From Euglena gracilis (lineage: Eukaryota > Euglenida > Euglenophyceae > Euglenales), in the NCBI GenBank assembly GCA_039621445.1, contig CP154957.1:23269506-23333505 (forward strand): a stretch of DNA of 64,000 nt, in the 5' to 3' direction. A program made the translations under genes and the position numbers. The notes beneath the pieces were generated by a model. It searched no databases. It was given only the letters and a program-made list of their open reading frames with translations, and was not told the origin of the DNA. Positions 1 to 10,383 of this stretch are shown here, piece after piece (positions within the stretch are counted from its first letter, which is position 1; each line of letters starts with the position of its first letter).

Positions 1-128
1 CAATAAGGGTGGGGGGGACAATAAGGGGGTACCAAAGGAAATTTCATTGGCCGGGCCAAAAAATCCCCCGTCGGCCGGGGCCCAGGGACAATAATGGGGG
101 GGGGGGGACAATAAGGGGGGGGGTGGTA
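1..128. repeat. G-rich dispersed repeat fragment
   Basis: Low-complexity G-rich DNA with repeated ACAATAAGGGG words around a core containing GGCCGGGCCAAAAAATC. The same core and flanking words occur in inverted orientation inside the hAT derivative at about 44150-44280. No coding potential is visible. It directly abuts repeat R1. Confidence 0.5.
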
Positions 129-1779
129 GGGCAGAAATGCAGATTCTGCGTCGAGAATTGCATTTTTGTCACCAAAAGTGCAACTTTGTTGCATTTTGAG
201 TCATTTAAGACTGCAATTGCCAAGTGCACATAGTGCTTGTTGAGAGTGTCCTATAACACTGTATGTTTGTTGTTGGAGGAGCCCACGCCGCGGTTATCAC
301 CGCGGTTACACCGCGGTTACGTGGGCAAGGTGCCTTGCAAGGTGGTGGAGGCAGAGTTTCGGGGGCGTCGGCAAAATGAGAAATCCCCCCAAAGTAAGAC
401 CACCCGAAAAAACGGTAACCCCCCAAACAACCCCCCCCCCCGGTGTGTTCATTTTGGATGAGCTGGGGCCCCGGGGGGGTAGGGTGGTGACATTGGTGAA
501 AAGTGGTCGGAAAGATAAGTAAAAAATTGTGAAATTCGGTGAAATTTCAAGTGCCGGAAATCTCAGTCACCACCCTAAGGGGGGGGTGTTATTTGGGTGT
601 GTGTGGTATTTGACACATGGAAAACCAAAGGAAAACAGGGGGGTGTTATTTTGGCGCTCGAAATCAGCCCCAGAGGGGGGGGTGTTACTTGGGGGATGCT
701 ATTTGGGGGGGGGGGTGTTATTTGGGGGGGGGTTACTCCTTTGCTAAATGACCCACTTCTAAAAACGTCAACTCACTTCTCTTGAGGCCAGAAACGGGTC
801 ATTGTGAGGTTATTTGAAGGAGTCGAGTTAGGGTTGAGGTTCTTGCAAACAGTTTAACGCTTCTTGCTGAACGTCGCGGGGGGGGGGTCGGGGGGACGTG
901 GCAGTTTTGACGGGTCACGTGTGACCAGTGTGACCTCACACACAACGTCGGATGTGACCTACTTTTAGAACTTTTGTGTCCAAAAATAGATCCAAAAAAA
1001 ATTAGAAATTTATCACACATTTTGGCAATTTTGATTCCTAATTTGGGTGCTAATTACTAATTAGGTGCCATTTTTTGGCTCCTACTGGGATGCGGAAACC
1101 CTCCATGTGGGGTCGCGGGGGTTGCGAGGGGTACACCCCTCTTGTTCTTGTTCTCACCGCGGTTACACCGCAGTTACACCGCGGTTACACCGCGGTTATC
1201 TGGGCTCCTCCGTTGTGTAGATTTTGGGATTTGGGTGTCTAATAACACCACACCACCCAAAAAGCTGTAAAATTGTGCAAAAATATCGCAAAAAAAGCAA
1301 AAATACGCTTGAAAATACAAGTAAAACATGTCTATGACATCTTGAGCAAAGGAAAAAAATGCCATTATCAGCATATCCCTTTGCATTCCACTCTGGCATA
1401 GTGCCTCATGGTCACTCCCATTAGGGATATGAGTGCCAGAATAGGGAAAAATCACCAAAAATTGCAGAAAATCAATGATTTAAATGAAAATTTGCACATA
1501 AGCGCTCCTAAAAATGATTCTAGTGAGTCGAAATAACTCCAAATTGTGGGCTATAGCCCTCTGAACTGTACCAGGCCTAATAGCCCATACAGAGGGGGTA
1601 ATGGGAATGCTGCCAAAGGTACTAACTAATGGCCATTAGCCAATCTGGTAACCAATGGTAATTAGCCATCAGAAACGATGTGGGGAACAGTACAGAAGCC
1701 TTTCAGGCTGATTTGCCAGTCTGGTACACAATCGTACAAGATCTGGCTCAAAATTTGGCTTTTGGCCGGATTGGCTGGG
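129..1779 (+). repeat. Dispersed repeat R1, copy a (split by a MITE)
   Basis: The stretches 129-274 and 1212-1779 match, with moderate divergence, the reverse complement of 58844-59532. Matching landmarks are the words around GCAGATTCTGCG at the left end and a block reading CAGGCTGATTTGCCAGTCTGG at the right end. Reading frames in both copies are short and differ, so this is probably a non-coding repeat or a remnant of an element whose ends I cannot define. The 937 bp between the two stretches is absent from the other copy. Confidence 0.65.
275..1211. mobile_element. MITE-like DNA transposon, 937 bp, 11 bp TIRs, GTT target duplication
   Basis: The left end reads GGAGGAGCCCA and the right end TGGGCTCCTCC, a perfect 11 bp inverted repeat. 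GTT flanks both sides (272-274 and 1212-1214). The second R1 copy carries the uninterrupted site, so insertion polarity and limits are supported by an empty site. Next to each TIR lies an array of ACCGCGGTTAC units (three left, four right, one of them altered) in direct orientation. The interior is G-rich (430-740), with no transposase. TIR length and a 3 bp duplication suit PIF/Harbinger-type MITEs, but that family assignment is inference. Confidence 0.75.
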
Positions 1780-1954
1780 CTTATTACGTTTTGCGAAGTT
1801 ATTTGCCTGTGGGTCATTACTAATTGCCTCTGGGGCAATGTTTCTTGCCCGAATCGTCGAAGCCATCTGGAAGGCCGGAAAAGGTTGCATTTCAATTAAT
1901 TATTCAGGATGTGTACGCACGAGCAATCTTTTCCATCCGGTGTGCACATTTTGA

Positions 1955-4502
1955 TTTTGTGATGATATTTCCATCCTTCAGGTGCAACGCCAGCAATGAA
2001 AGCAATCCAAGAGCCACAGAGGTATTTTCACCGCCTTTTCCGTCCACAGGACTTTTCAAAAGGACTTTTTTCTATCACGCCCCTTACCGCACTCTCTACA
2101 TCTCACATGTAAAATCTGAAACCTGAAACTGAAAATGACATCGTGAATTTAGTGTGGTAAATTTTTTTCAAAAAAATTCCTTCCTTTTATTTGGCAGCAC
2201 AAGGAAGATAACGCGTCAAAACTGTTAATGTTCAGTGAATGTCCAGACCCATGATGCAAAGCGGAAATAAATACAGAATCTTTGCATACGAATGAGCCAC
2301 TTTTTCTGGAGTGATGAGAGGGATGTTGTTTTTCATAATGTCTTTGAGTATCCGAGCCCTTGCTGCCATCTTCTGACCATGTTGTAATCGGTCTGTTGCA
2401 CAGACTTCTCTGTGACGAGCAACCAGTTCTTGCTTTGTCCCACTCTTGAAAATGGAAAAACAATGTTCGACAGGGTTAAGCATCGGAGAGTAGGGGGGTA
2501 AGAAAATATATTGGTGCCCCCGTGGTGAAAGGATTAAGTCCAACAGGTCACGTTGGTGTGCTCGAAGATTGTCCAGAACCAGGATAAACTTCTTTCCACG
2601 GTGTCTGTGGTCGAGAACGTGAACCAAGTCACAAAGGTACTCCGCAAACAACGTGCCCAATGCCAGGAAAATGTTTTTTTGGATTTTTTTAAATTTGGTG
2701 AATTTTGGAAACGTTGGCCCCCCCCCCTTGGTTTCTTCCCTTCTTTGACGAAGGTTTTTTTTGTGATATTCTCCCCCCGGTAATATGTATTTTTAAACTT
2801 TTCAAAAAATATTCACGTTTTTCAGGCGCCCCCCCCCCCGGAGAGTGAAGGTATTTTGAAAAGGTATGGGAAGGGAGTATTTCCCTGGAAGACATCGAGG
2901 ACTCCAAGATGGAGAAATGGACCATGCCGAAGGTTGGGGAGACTGTCCGATGTGGGGCCCTTTTTTGGGGGGGAGAAAAGACTTTCCCCTAAAAAGGTTC
3001 CCAAGCATTTGGCAGTCCACTCGCCGACCGGGCGACGAGTACACTGGGGCGTACGCCCGCTGCCCTTTCACCGCCCGCGCATGCCTGGGGCGCGTCCAAA
3101 GGGTGTGCCAACCCCATAGATTCACTTCTTTGACTTTGGAAAAAATTGGATGTACACGAGAGCGACGACTTTTTTCAAAATTATAAAGGGAAGGGAACTT
3201 TTTTTTTAAAAAAATTTCATTTTTAAAACTTTTTTAAAAAAATACATAATCTAGCCGGAACCATTATAATTATTATTTTTTTTAAAAAATGTATGCAAAT
3301 TAAATTGTTCTCATTCTGAATTTTCTCGAAAAATATTGCAAAAATGTTTTTTTAAATTGAAGATCTCAAGTTCAAACTGTTTTGGGGGTTTTTTTTATGA
3401 AGTTTAGTCCAGACTGAACTTTGAAAATTTTTATGCTCGGGGTGGGGGGGGGGTGTGGCAGAAAAAAAATTTTCCAAAAATTTCTCGAGAAAGTGAATCT
3501 GTGGGCCCGTTTCATCCATGAACAGGGGTTCGAACCCCAAATTGGTGTACATGGTCAAGTTCATGATGAAAAGCATCCTTTTCACCTTTGTGTCAGGTGA
3601 GTTGCGTGCATTCGGGTCGTAATTTGCCACCTAGAGAGGAACTTTTTTTATTTTATTGTCACTATTTCTGTGAAATACCTTCCAAGTTATCATTGCCTTG
3701 TCCAATTTTCTGGCGATGGTGGTTGTGGATACCTCAGGTTTGTTTGACCCAAAGTGCTCCCTCATGATGAATTTGATGTCTTCCAAAGTTGCCTGTGAAA
3801 ATTTTATAAAACAACTTTGTCAAAGCCAAAAAAAAAACACACCGTGTGGTTCCTTTCCACAATAGAGATGCAAAAATTCTGCATCTCCTCATCCCACTTG
3901 GGATGAGGTTTCCCAGGTTTATGTTGCTCCACACGACCCTTCTCAAGGTATTGTTGAATGGTCCAGTTGACAGTTCTTGGTTTCATACCCAAGCATTCAC
4001 CAACCAAGTGGTAGTCTCTCCCAGTTTCATAGGCTTTGATTACCGCTTGAATGGGAGTAACTTTTGGGGCCATTTCCCTTTAAGATCTAAAAGAAAAAGG
4101 GCAGAATTTCTTTTTTTCACATTTGAGACGCAAGCAACAAATGAAGACAAAGGCACAAAGATTATCACCAGAAAGGTCTCAGATTTTGAGATCGCGTAAT
4201 GTACACGATGCAGAGAGATCGTCTGACGAAAAAGTGTCAAAAAAAGTGTATCGCAGAAAGGAGACACAGAAGCATATTTTACCGCCTCTGAATCCTCAGA
4301 ATCAACCATCAGTCGGCAGATCGGGGACAAACTATGCTTGAAAAAAAAATCTCATTGCTCATTGAACAAAAATGATTGCAGTCGCATAAAAAAATGCAGG
4401 ATATAGTTCTCCGCCCTTTGTTGGACATTCAAATGCTGTCTGCTCTTTGGGCAATGAACAATGTCTGGAGGGTGATTAAGAATGGCTGCTGTGCGAGTTT
4501 CA
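1955..4502. repeat. Long direct repeat A (left arm of the A-X-B composite)
   Basis: A 2548 bp block that recurs in direct orientation at 12628-15172, differing by eye only in scattered substitutions and in homopolymer lengths. It starts at TTTTGTGATGATATTT and ends at GTGCGAGTTTCA in both copies. It carries an intron-containing IS630/Tc1/mariner transposase gene on the minus strand. I found no inverted terminal repeats at the block ends, so the block is larger than, or different from, a simple mariner unit. Confidence 0.9.
2232..4073 (-). CDS. IS630/Tc1/mariner-type transposase, copy A, with introns, probably decayed in the middle
   Basis: The start ATG at 4073 opens exon 1 (4073-3843, 77 codons, helix-turn-helix with TIQQYLEKGRVEQ). 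A GT-AG intron (3842-3793, 50 nt) leads to exon 2 (3792-3679, 38 codons). A second intron (3678-3631, 48 nt) leads to exon 3 from 3630, which carries the first catalytic Asp in LFMDETG. The last exon (about 2660 to the stop at 2232) carries the second Asp in LVLDNLRAH and the Glu in NPVEHCFS, with 34 residues between them, the DD34E spacing of this superfamily. Between them, 3480-2670 holds a recognisable WGWHTLW...GQRAYAP segment but also A/T- and C-rich stretches whose splicing I cannot resolve. The enzyme would catalyse cut-and-paste transposition in the nucleus. The copy at 12905-14742 is almost identical, so duplication is recent. Whether it is active is uncertain. Confidence 0.75.
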
Positions 4503-4963
4503 ACTGGGCTGCAGCTTGACCATACCGAGTTGAAGCGTTCCGAACCTGTGCCAAGGCTGCCAGCTGTGGAAGCGTTGGTCTCTAGCCTGCAGCTGCAACA
4601 ACCCAGCAGCAGTGCCAGCCATTTCGGGAATGGTTCCCGGTTGCCAGCTAGCACAAGCGACAGGGCGCTGGACACCAGGTTGAATGGGTGCAGTGCCGAT
4701 GGCAATGGGCGCCTTGACACAGCTGCACCAGATGGGCGCCTTGCACGCTCGACCATCTCGTCAAGTGTGCGATACTCTGACCTGGCTGCAGCACGCACAT
4801 AGGCTGGGCAGGAATAGGCTGCCTGCATCAGGCACGCTATGTCGTTGTCAAGCCTGGATACGAAGCCCAGGGTGCAGTTCACAGCATTGATTCCCCTGCA
4901 CAGCCTAAGCACCAGCTGCTCAATGTCAGCTGGCATGTCGGCAAGCCTGCTGGTGCCCGGCAT
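4352..4963 (-). CDS. Hypothetical protein crossing the A/X junction
   Basis: An open frame runs from the first ATG (4963; upstream non-ATG extension possible to 5092) to a stop at 4352, about 203 codons. The N-terminal two thirds lie in X and read like a folded protein, with mixed helical segments such as DIEQLVLRLCRGINAV. The last 50 or so codons, from about ETRTAAILNHPP onward, lie in repeat A, in what is the upstream region of the transposase. The C-terminus is therefore chimeric, unless A and X have always been joined, as in a circular or tandem form of the element. No family recognised. Confidence 0.45.
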   Translation of the reverse strand: MPGTSRLADMPADIEQLVLRLCRGINAVNCTLGFVSRLDNDIACLMQAAYSCPAYVRAAARSEYRTLDEMVERARRPSGAAVSRRPLPSALHPFNLVSSALSLVLAGNREPFPKWLALLLGCCSCRLETNASTAGSLGTGSERFNSVWSSCSPVETRTAAILNHPPDIVHCPKSRQHLNVQQRAENYILHFFMRLQSFLFNEQ

Positions 4964-5382
4964 CCTTCTGCTGGTGTGCGACGGTACCGGGTGCCAGTCG
5001 GCAGCTGGCAGTTGGCCAGGCGACCTGGATGTAGTGCGACGGTACTTGTGCAGCCGAGTTCCGGACGTCGGCAACGTCGGCAAGGTCGGCAACCTGCCTG
5101 AACTGCTGCCTGTGTCTGCAGCAGCCAGCTGGCCAAGCTAGGCACACAGCCAAGGCAGCTGGGCCGTGCGATGGCAGGCGACTGGGCTGACAATTGGATG
5201 CCTGGTTGTTGTATGGTAACTAGTCAAAGCCCGACGGCGACCGTAAGGTTTGGCGATGGTGCACATGCTGGCTTGTTTCCCAAGCCTGCTGTAGCAACAC
5301 AGCAGGTGCTGCACCAGCAGAAGCTGCAGCCAGCTAGGTTTGGCAGCCAGCACCTGGCTAGGCAACTAGCACTGCTGCAGCG

Positions 5383-6624
5383 ATGTTGCAACTACAGGGT
5401 GCAGTGCAGACTGCGCCTGTTGTGCCAAGTGCAGGTGATACCATGCAGATCGACGATGGCGTACCGGCTGGTGCCGTTGCAGCTGCTGCCGACGCTGCAG
5501 ACGTTCGGATGGTGCAGCAACCTGGCACAGTTGCGACTGATGGCAACTTCGGCACAACTGCAGGGTTGCAGCAAGATGACCCGACTGAACAACTGATGCA
5601 GTGGCTGGGTGCAGCACCAGCACTGCCAGATCGCAGACCGTCGGTTGCAGACACTGCAGCTAAGCTGGCAACGCTAGCTGCTGCAGGCAGGTCGTGCTTG
5701 CGCTATGCTGTAGGCAGCAAGGCAACACCTGACTTGGCTGCCAGCTGCACCGGCACACTGTATAACAGACCAAGCCAGCTGGCAGATGTCAAATGCCTGG
5801 CGCTGGCAGCAAACATTGGGCTGGCAATAAGCGCTGGCAGGCTTGGCGACTTGGCGCCTAGGGTGCTTGAACTTAGCTCAATGATGCCATCGATCACCGG
5901 CTGGGTGCCTATGCAGAACGTGCACGACACAGTCAGGTGCACAGCTGCACTGCTGCAGGCCAAGCTTTGCACTGCAACGCTGAACATTGCAGCCGGCATC
6001 CCAGATCGTGACATCGAGCACCTGTCTGCTGCCGTTGTCAGGGCCGGAGGTCGTGCCGAAGTCAGGGCGTCTCGCAATGCCTACTGCGAATTGGGCAACC
6101 GACTGCGAGTGAAGCCAAAGGGCATAAGTGCTGCACAGCTGCAAGGTGATGACCCATCACTGCTGTACGCCTTCGATGCCTGCTGCATCAGGCCATTGCT
6201 GCACCCTTGGCTAGCGTCTGGCGACCCTGCACCTAGCACAAGGTACAGACCTGACATGATCGCCATGACCTTCGACGTTGGCATCACTGGCACGCACCTG
6301 GCAGCGTGCAGGCAGCTAGTCAAGGAAGCAGTCGCTGCCCTGAACCTGGCGTTCCAAAGCAGCAGGCACAGATGGCTGATTGCAGCCAGCGATGAACTGC
6401 TGCTAGATCACATGCTTAGGTCAGTTGTAGTTGGCAGCTACAGGGCAACAGTCAGCGAGCAGGGCTTGGTTTCGCTGACTGCAACAGAACCGGCTGTAGT
6501 GCAGATGATGCTGGCAGCCTACGTGAAGATGAAGGTGCTGTGCTACATCGCTGGCAGGCAGTACCATCAGCTGCACGAGCTGGCTGCACTAGTCGCCGAA
6601 GTTGCCGGTTGCCTGTACCAGTGA
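5383..6624 (+). CDS. Hypothetical 413-residue protein of element X
   Basis: An ATG-started frame of 414 codons including the stop. The first 75 or so residues are Ala/Gln/Asp-rich and look disordered. From about residue 85 the composition becomes that of a globular protein, with Trp, Tyr and Phe spread through the C-terminal half (for example ITGWVPMQNVHDTVRCTAAL and HRWLIAASDELLLDHML). No family, signal peptide or membrane segment was recognised. It is the only long plus-strand frame in the left half of X. A structural (virion) or DNA-binding role is possible but not shown by any motif. Confidence 0.6.
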   Translation: MLQLQGAVQTAPVVPSAGDTMQIDDGVPAGAVAAAADAADVRMVQQPGTVATDGNFGTTAGLQQDDPTEQLMQWLGAAPALPDRRPSVADTAAKLATLAAAGRSCLRYAVGSKATPDLAASCTGTLYNRPSQLADVKCLALAANIGLAISAGRLGDLAPRVLELSSMMPSITGWVPMQNVHDTVRCTAALLQAKLCTATLNIAAGIPDRDIEHLSAAVVRAGGRAEVRASRNAYCELGNRLRVKPKGISAAQLQGDDPSLLYAFDACCIRPLLHPWLASGDPAPSTRYRPDMIAMTFDVGITGTHLAACRQLVKEAVAALNLAFQSSRHRWLIAASDELLLDHMLRSVVVGSYRATVSEQGLVSLTATEPAVVQMMLAAYVKMKVLCYIAGRQYHQLHELAALVAEVAGCLYQ

Positions 6625-7154
6625 TGTTGGGCACAGCCGATGGTGCCAAAACCTCGTCAGGTTGCGCGCAGGCTGCAAGTTCGCCAACCGTGCAGGGTGC
6701 TGGAAGCCTGCAGACCTTGCGCAAGGTGCCCAAGACTGCCAAGCTTGCACAGCTTCGGCGACTGGCGCCAAGGTCGCACAGGCGCAAGTAGTACAACGTT
6801 GGTGGCAGCTGCAAGATTGGCACCACCAAAGCAGCCAGCGAGGTTTGAAGGATCACTGGTACCGACAGTAGCAAGCAGGCGACGGCGCAGTACAGGCTGG
6901 CATCATGCTGGCATCTGCAGATGGGCTGCAGGCGAACAGGCGATGGTGCTGGCAGCAGGTGCCGAATGGTTGGCAGCACCTTGGCATTGGCAGGCAGGCG
7001 AACGACGGACAGGGTGCAAGACGTGCGCAGGTTGGCACGGCTTGGCGACTGCACCAGAGCTTGGGCAAGCTGGGAGGCTGGCAGCTGTACACGGCAACAG
7101 TTGCAGCCAGGCACCAGCAACTGCCCTTGGACCAGTCACAACATCGGCAACACA
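6625..7154. other. Inter-ORF region of element X
   Basis: This stretch separates the convergent ends of the 413- and 423-residue frames. Overlapping frames exist on both strands (for example 6640-7314 plus and 6452-7120 minus), but they are dominated by Ala, Arg, Cys, Gln and Leu, as expected from the GCAG/CTGG-rich base composition, and neither stands out. No RNA gene or terminator recognised. Confidence 0.4.
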
Positions 7155-8423
7155 TCACGGTGCCAACGCAGCCGACGAACCGGCATCTGGTGCAACGTCA
7201 GCCTTCAGCAGCCTGTCGTTCAGCACACGGATCCTGGCCAGCACATCTTCAAGTGATGACGAACCGGCTTGGCCCTTCTGGTGCCGATACGATGGCTTGA
7301 TGGTGTCCCAGTAGTGCCTGGCTTCATCCTGCCCAGGTGTTCGGCCAGCCAGGACAGCTTCGACATAGTCAGTCGACGGTTGGTCGAGTGCAACCAGCCT
7401 GCGTTCGCGTGCCCTGGCGCTGTTCGCCATGGCTTCAGACAGTGCTGCGCTGGCTTCTTGGTGCTCGGAAACGGAACCAGGTCGCCTGTGGTAGCCTTCT
7501 GCTTCTGCGATGGCAACGTCGAACGTCTGCAGCAGTGGTGCCGACAGCTCCATCCTGATGGCAGTCGCACGCAGCACCGGGTAGTACATGTCACGGCCTT
7601 CCTGCACTGCCGACGTCTTGGCCAGCGACACACGGTATGTGATGCTGCCGTAGCAGCACACGTTCGTTGCCCTGTCTGCCCGTGACATTTCGGTCTGCCT
7701 TGTCACTGCAATCTTGGTCATTGGCTGTTCGGTCAGCATTGTCGTTCGTGTCAGGTCGCCCATAGCAACACCGACGACTGCAGATGCCTGGCTGCGAACT
7801 GCAGCTTCAACCAGCGCCTGGACAGTGCACCTTGGCACGATGGCATACACGGCACGTTCCTTCCACTGGACTGCATCAAGCGTCCCAGCCTTCGCGATCG
7901 ATTCCGTGAGCTTGGCAGCGTTGATGATCGTGCGATGGCTGATGGTCGCGAAGTTGTTGTGCACGTCCGTGCTCTTGACCAGGGCGATGCTGTCCTTGTA
8001 GTTGCCTGACCAGGTCAGCAGGTCAATGTGCAGGCCTTCGTTGGAAACCAGGGTGTCGAACACCCGTCTGACAGCGTCGTAGTCAAGTGCAGGTTCACCG
8101 TGCATCTCGCAGATTGCCGACGCCCAGATCACACGGTGCTGGTTGGGCAGCAGGCTGATGACTTCGAACGGCACCTGCCAGTTGGGCAGAGTCAGCAGGT
8201 GCTTGACCTTCATTACGTTGTCATCGATGGCAGCTAGGTCGCTCTTGATCTTGTCCAGCGTTGCCTTGGCTTCAACCTTCCGGCGCTGGCTGGCCTGCTC
8301 TGGCGTCTCAGCCTCTGGGTCCCTTGGGCGTTTGCCCAGCTGCTGATCGCCTGGCTCATCACCAGACTCGTAGTCGGCATCAGCTGGTTCGGTCACCCTG
8401 GGTGCAGGTGCTGGGTGCGACAT
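7155..8423 (-). CDS. Hypothetical 422-residue protein of element X
   Basis: The ATG at 8423 is preferred over an adjoining upstream GTG. The first 50 or so residues are acidic and disordered, followed by a basic cluster (GKRPRD, then SQRRKVEAK) that could act as a nuclear localisation signal. The remainder looks globular, with aromatic and beta-rich stretches such as NVCCYGSITYRVSLAK. Residues near the C-terminus are Ser/Ala-rich. It lies 330 bp downstream of the helicase gene on the same strand, so the two may be co-transcribed. No family recognised; a structural protein of a small DNA virus would be compatible with the size and tail, but this is speculation. Confidence 0.6.
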   Translation of the reverse strand: MSHPAPAPRVTEPADADYESGDEPGDQQLGKRPRDPEAETPEQASQRRKVEAKATLDKIKSDLAAIDDNVMKVKHLLTLPNWQVPFEVISLLPNQHRVIWASAICEMHGEPALDYDAVRRVFDTLVSNEGLHIDLLTWSGNYKDSIALVKSTDVHNNFATISHRTIINAAKLTESIAKAGTLDAVQWKERAVYAIVPRCTVQALVEAAVRSQASAVVGVAMGDLTRTTMLTEQPMTKIAVTRQTEMSRADRATNVCCYGSITYRVSLAKTSAVQEGRDMYYPVLRATAIRMELSAPLLQTFDVAIAEAEGYHRRPGSVSEHQEASAALSEAMANSARARERRLVALDQPSTDYVEAVLAGRTPGQDEARHYWDTIKPSYRHQKGQAGSSSLEDVLARIRVLNDRLLKADVAPDAGSSAALAP

Positions 8424-8753
8424 CACTGGCTTGGCAGTACGGGCACCGGTAGTAAGCTCGACAGACAGATTGGGTTAGCAGTGCGCACCGTGAACCTTGC
8501 GCCGGTGCTTGTGAGTGCTGGCAGGTGCCGGATGTTCTGACGCTGCAGCAGGCGTCGGAACGTTGGCCAGGTGTGCACGACCGGCACCATTGCGAGGTTT
8601 GTGCAGCTGTGCAGGTGTAGCAGGCTGCAGGCAGTAAGGCACAGGTAGGGCAGCAGCACCGGCGCAAAGCTTGGCATGGTGCAGACGACACCAGCCAGTT
8701 GACAGCTGCAATACGTCGGCGATCGTTCAGGCTGGCTGCAGCCGGCGACTGCA
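8424..8753. other. Gap between the helicase and 422-residue genes of X
   Basis: About 330 bp with the same GCAG-rich style as the rest of X. The minus-strand frame that spans it (8754-8380) is Cys/Arg-rich and overlaps the start of the next gene, so it is probably a shadow. Any promoter for the 422-residue gene would lie here; no motif recognised. Confidence 0.35.
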
Positions 8754-10244
8754 TCAGATGCGCGCCAGGTCGCGCTTGTAGCCAGTCACGTACAGGTCGT
8801 TGCCTTCAACCTGGCACCATGAACTGTGGAAGCAGCGCTCTCTGATGGACTGTACGAACTCGGCATTGGTGCACCCAAGCGCAGTTGCAAGCTCGACAAG
8901 ATCGATTCGGTCGCTTGTGCACCCGGTGAAGGTCGCACCAGCAGCTACACGTGCTTCGTAGTTGGCAGGCGCAAATGCAAACACCGACGACAGGGCACGG
9001 CCAGTCAGTGTAGGCGTTCGCTTGTGTTCGGCAGCACCCTTGGCGATCCATGCCAGCACAGCCGATCCACATTCGGCAACCAGCCAGGCGCCGTACTTGT
9101 TGATCCGTTGGTGCCGGTACGCACGTTCGGCCGTGATGACATGCAGGCGCCGTTGCATGGCATCAGGCACCTTGCCGTAGTTTGGCCGAACCAGCGACGT
9201 ACAGATGACCTGTGCGCTGAAGCGTTCTACCCTTGGCATCATGCGCATTCGCCTGGTGCCAATCTGCTCACCTGTAGCCAGCTTGATCAGTGTGACCGAT
9301 TCTGGGTACTTGCCCTTCTTGTCCATCACGAATTCATCGATTAGCAGCAGCGACGCTTCAGGCCAATCGGCACAGTGCGTCAGCTCGCCTTCGTCGGCTG
9401 ACGTGATGGCTTGCTGCTCTGTCACCTGCACTGTCGGCGATCCGAACAGCCCAAACAGTACATCGATCAGCGAACTCTTGCCAGATCCCCTAGGCCCAAC
9501 AACATGCAGCACAGTCGTCGGTGCTTCGTTCCTTAGCACAGCTGCGCCGATCGAACGTTGCAGCTGGTGCCGTTGGTCAGCGAAAGGGATGAGTGTTGTG
9601 ATGAATTGGCACCATCGATCCCAGGGCCCGGTTATGTAGCTGCTGCTGGCCAGATCGGTTGCAGACACCCGGGCGTTGGCAACGACTGGCAGCTTGGCGA
9701 CGTCTCCAACGTCCAGCAGTGTAGGATCGCAGATGATGCACTTGGCATCTGCAGTGACGTACAGCAGCATGGTGCCTGCACGAATGGCCGGGTTCACATC
9801 AACACGGTCGATATCTGGTGATCGCATCAGGCTGATGCGATTGCTGATGAGCGAATGGGCTACTTCGTCGGTGTCACGGATTGACAGTGCAGACGCCAGC
9901 TGTGCACCAAGTTGCGCTTCAGTCAGCAGTCGCCAGTTGGGTGCATCTGCCATGACCAGCAGGCGCGACCTGAACCTAAGTGCCGGCAGGCACTGCAGTT
10001 CCAGTTCGATTTCGTCACCCAGCCTGCTTGCCATCTGCAACCTGGCCAGCAGCTTTGGTTGCCTGCCGGTGTCTTCAGTCCAGATGCGTGCTGACTCTGT
10101 TGCTGCCAGCATCACTGAATCCAGCCTGACGCGAGAAGCCACTGGTGCAGAACTTGAAGATGCCATGATGTTGGAACGTTGGCGCACGGTAGCAAGTGTA
10201 GCAGCAGCCAGGAAACTCAGGAAGTGCCCAGCGACGTCCGGCAT
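8754..10244 (-). CDS. Superfamily 3 (D5/P4-like) replicative helicase of element X
   Basis: ATP-dependent DNA unwinding for element replication. The open frame extends upstream to 10514 through non-ATG codons, but that part overlaps the end of the neighbouring ORF (stop at 10384), so I place the start at the ATG at 10244 (about 496 residues); an ATG at 10166 is an alternative. Numbering from 10244, Walker A GPRGSGKS lies near residues 250-257, Walker B LLLIDEF near 299-305, and motif C AQVICTSL near 344-351 followed by RPNYGKVPDAMQRRL, which fits the sensor/Arg-finger region. The segment LIKLATGEQIGTRRM between B and C is typical of the D5/P4 branch of SF3 helicases. The first 190 or so residues match nothing I know, and no primase active site was seen. 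SF3 helicases are characteristic of viruses and related replicons. Confidence 0.85.
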   Translation of the reverse strand: MPDVAGHFLSFLAAATLATVRQRSNIMASSSSAPVASRVRLDSVMLAATESARIWTEDTGRQPKLLARLQMASRLGDEIELELQCLPALRFRSRLLVMADAPNWRLLTEAQLGAQLASALSIRDTDEVAHSLISNRISLMRSPDIDRVDVNPAIRAGTMLLYVTADAKCIICDPTLLDVGDVAKLPVVANARVSATDLASSSYITGPWDRWCQFITTLIPFADQRHQLQRSIGAAVLRNEAPTTVLHVVGPRGSGKSSLIDVLFGLFGSPTVQVTEQQAITSADEGELTHCADWPEASLLLIDEFVMDKKGKYPESVTLIKLATGEQIGTRRMRMMPRVERFSAQVICTSLVRPNYGKVPDAMQRRLHVITAERAYRHQRINKYGAWLVAECGSAVLAWIAKGAAEHKRTPTLTGRALSSVFAFAPANYEARVAAGATFTGCTSDRIDLVELATALGCTNAEFVQSIRERCFHSSWCQVEGNDLYVTGYKRDLARI

Positions 10245-10383
10245 GATGTGCCTGGTTGGTGCAGTCGCAGGTTGCTGGCAACTGCAGGGCCTTTGGCAAC
10301 CTGGGATGTTGCCAAGCGCGCACAACTGGCCAAGGTGCAGCAGGTGCACGAGGTTTGCAGCCTGCAGCTTGTGCAAGCTGGTG

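Noticed and set aside
6452-7314. Long overlapping frames on both strands between two X genes
   Set aside because: Composition (Ala, Arg, Cys, Gln, Leu) is what the GCAG/CTGG-rich DNA gives in any frame, and one overlaps the end of a better gene.
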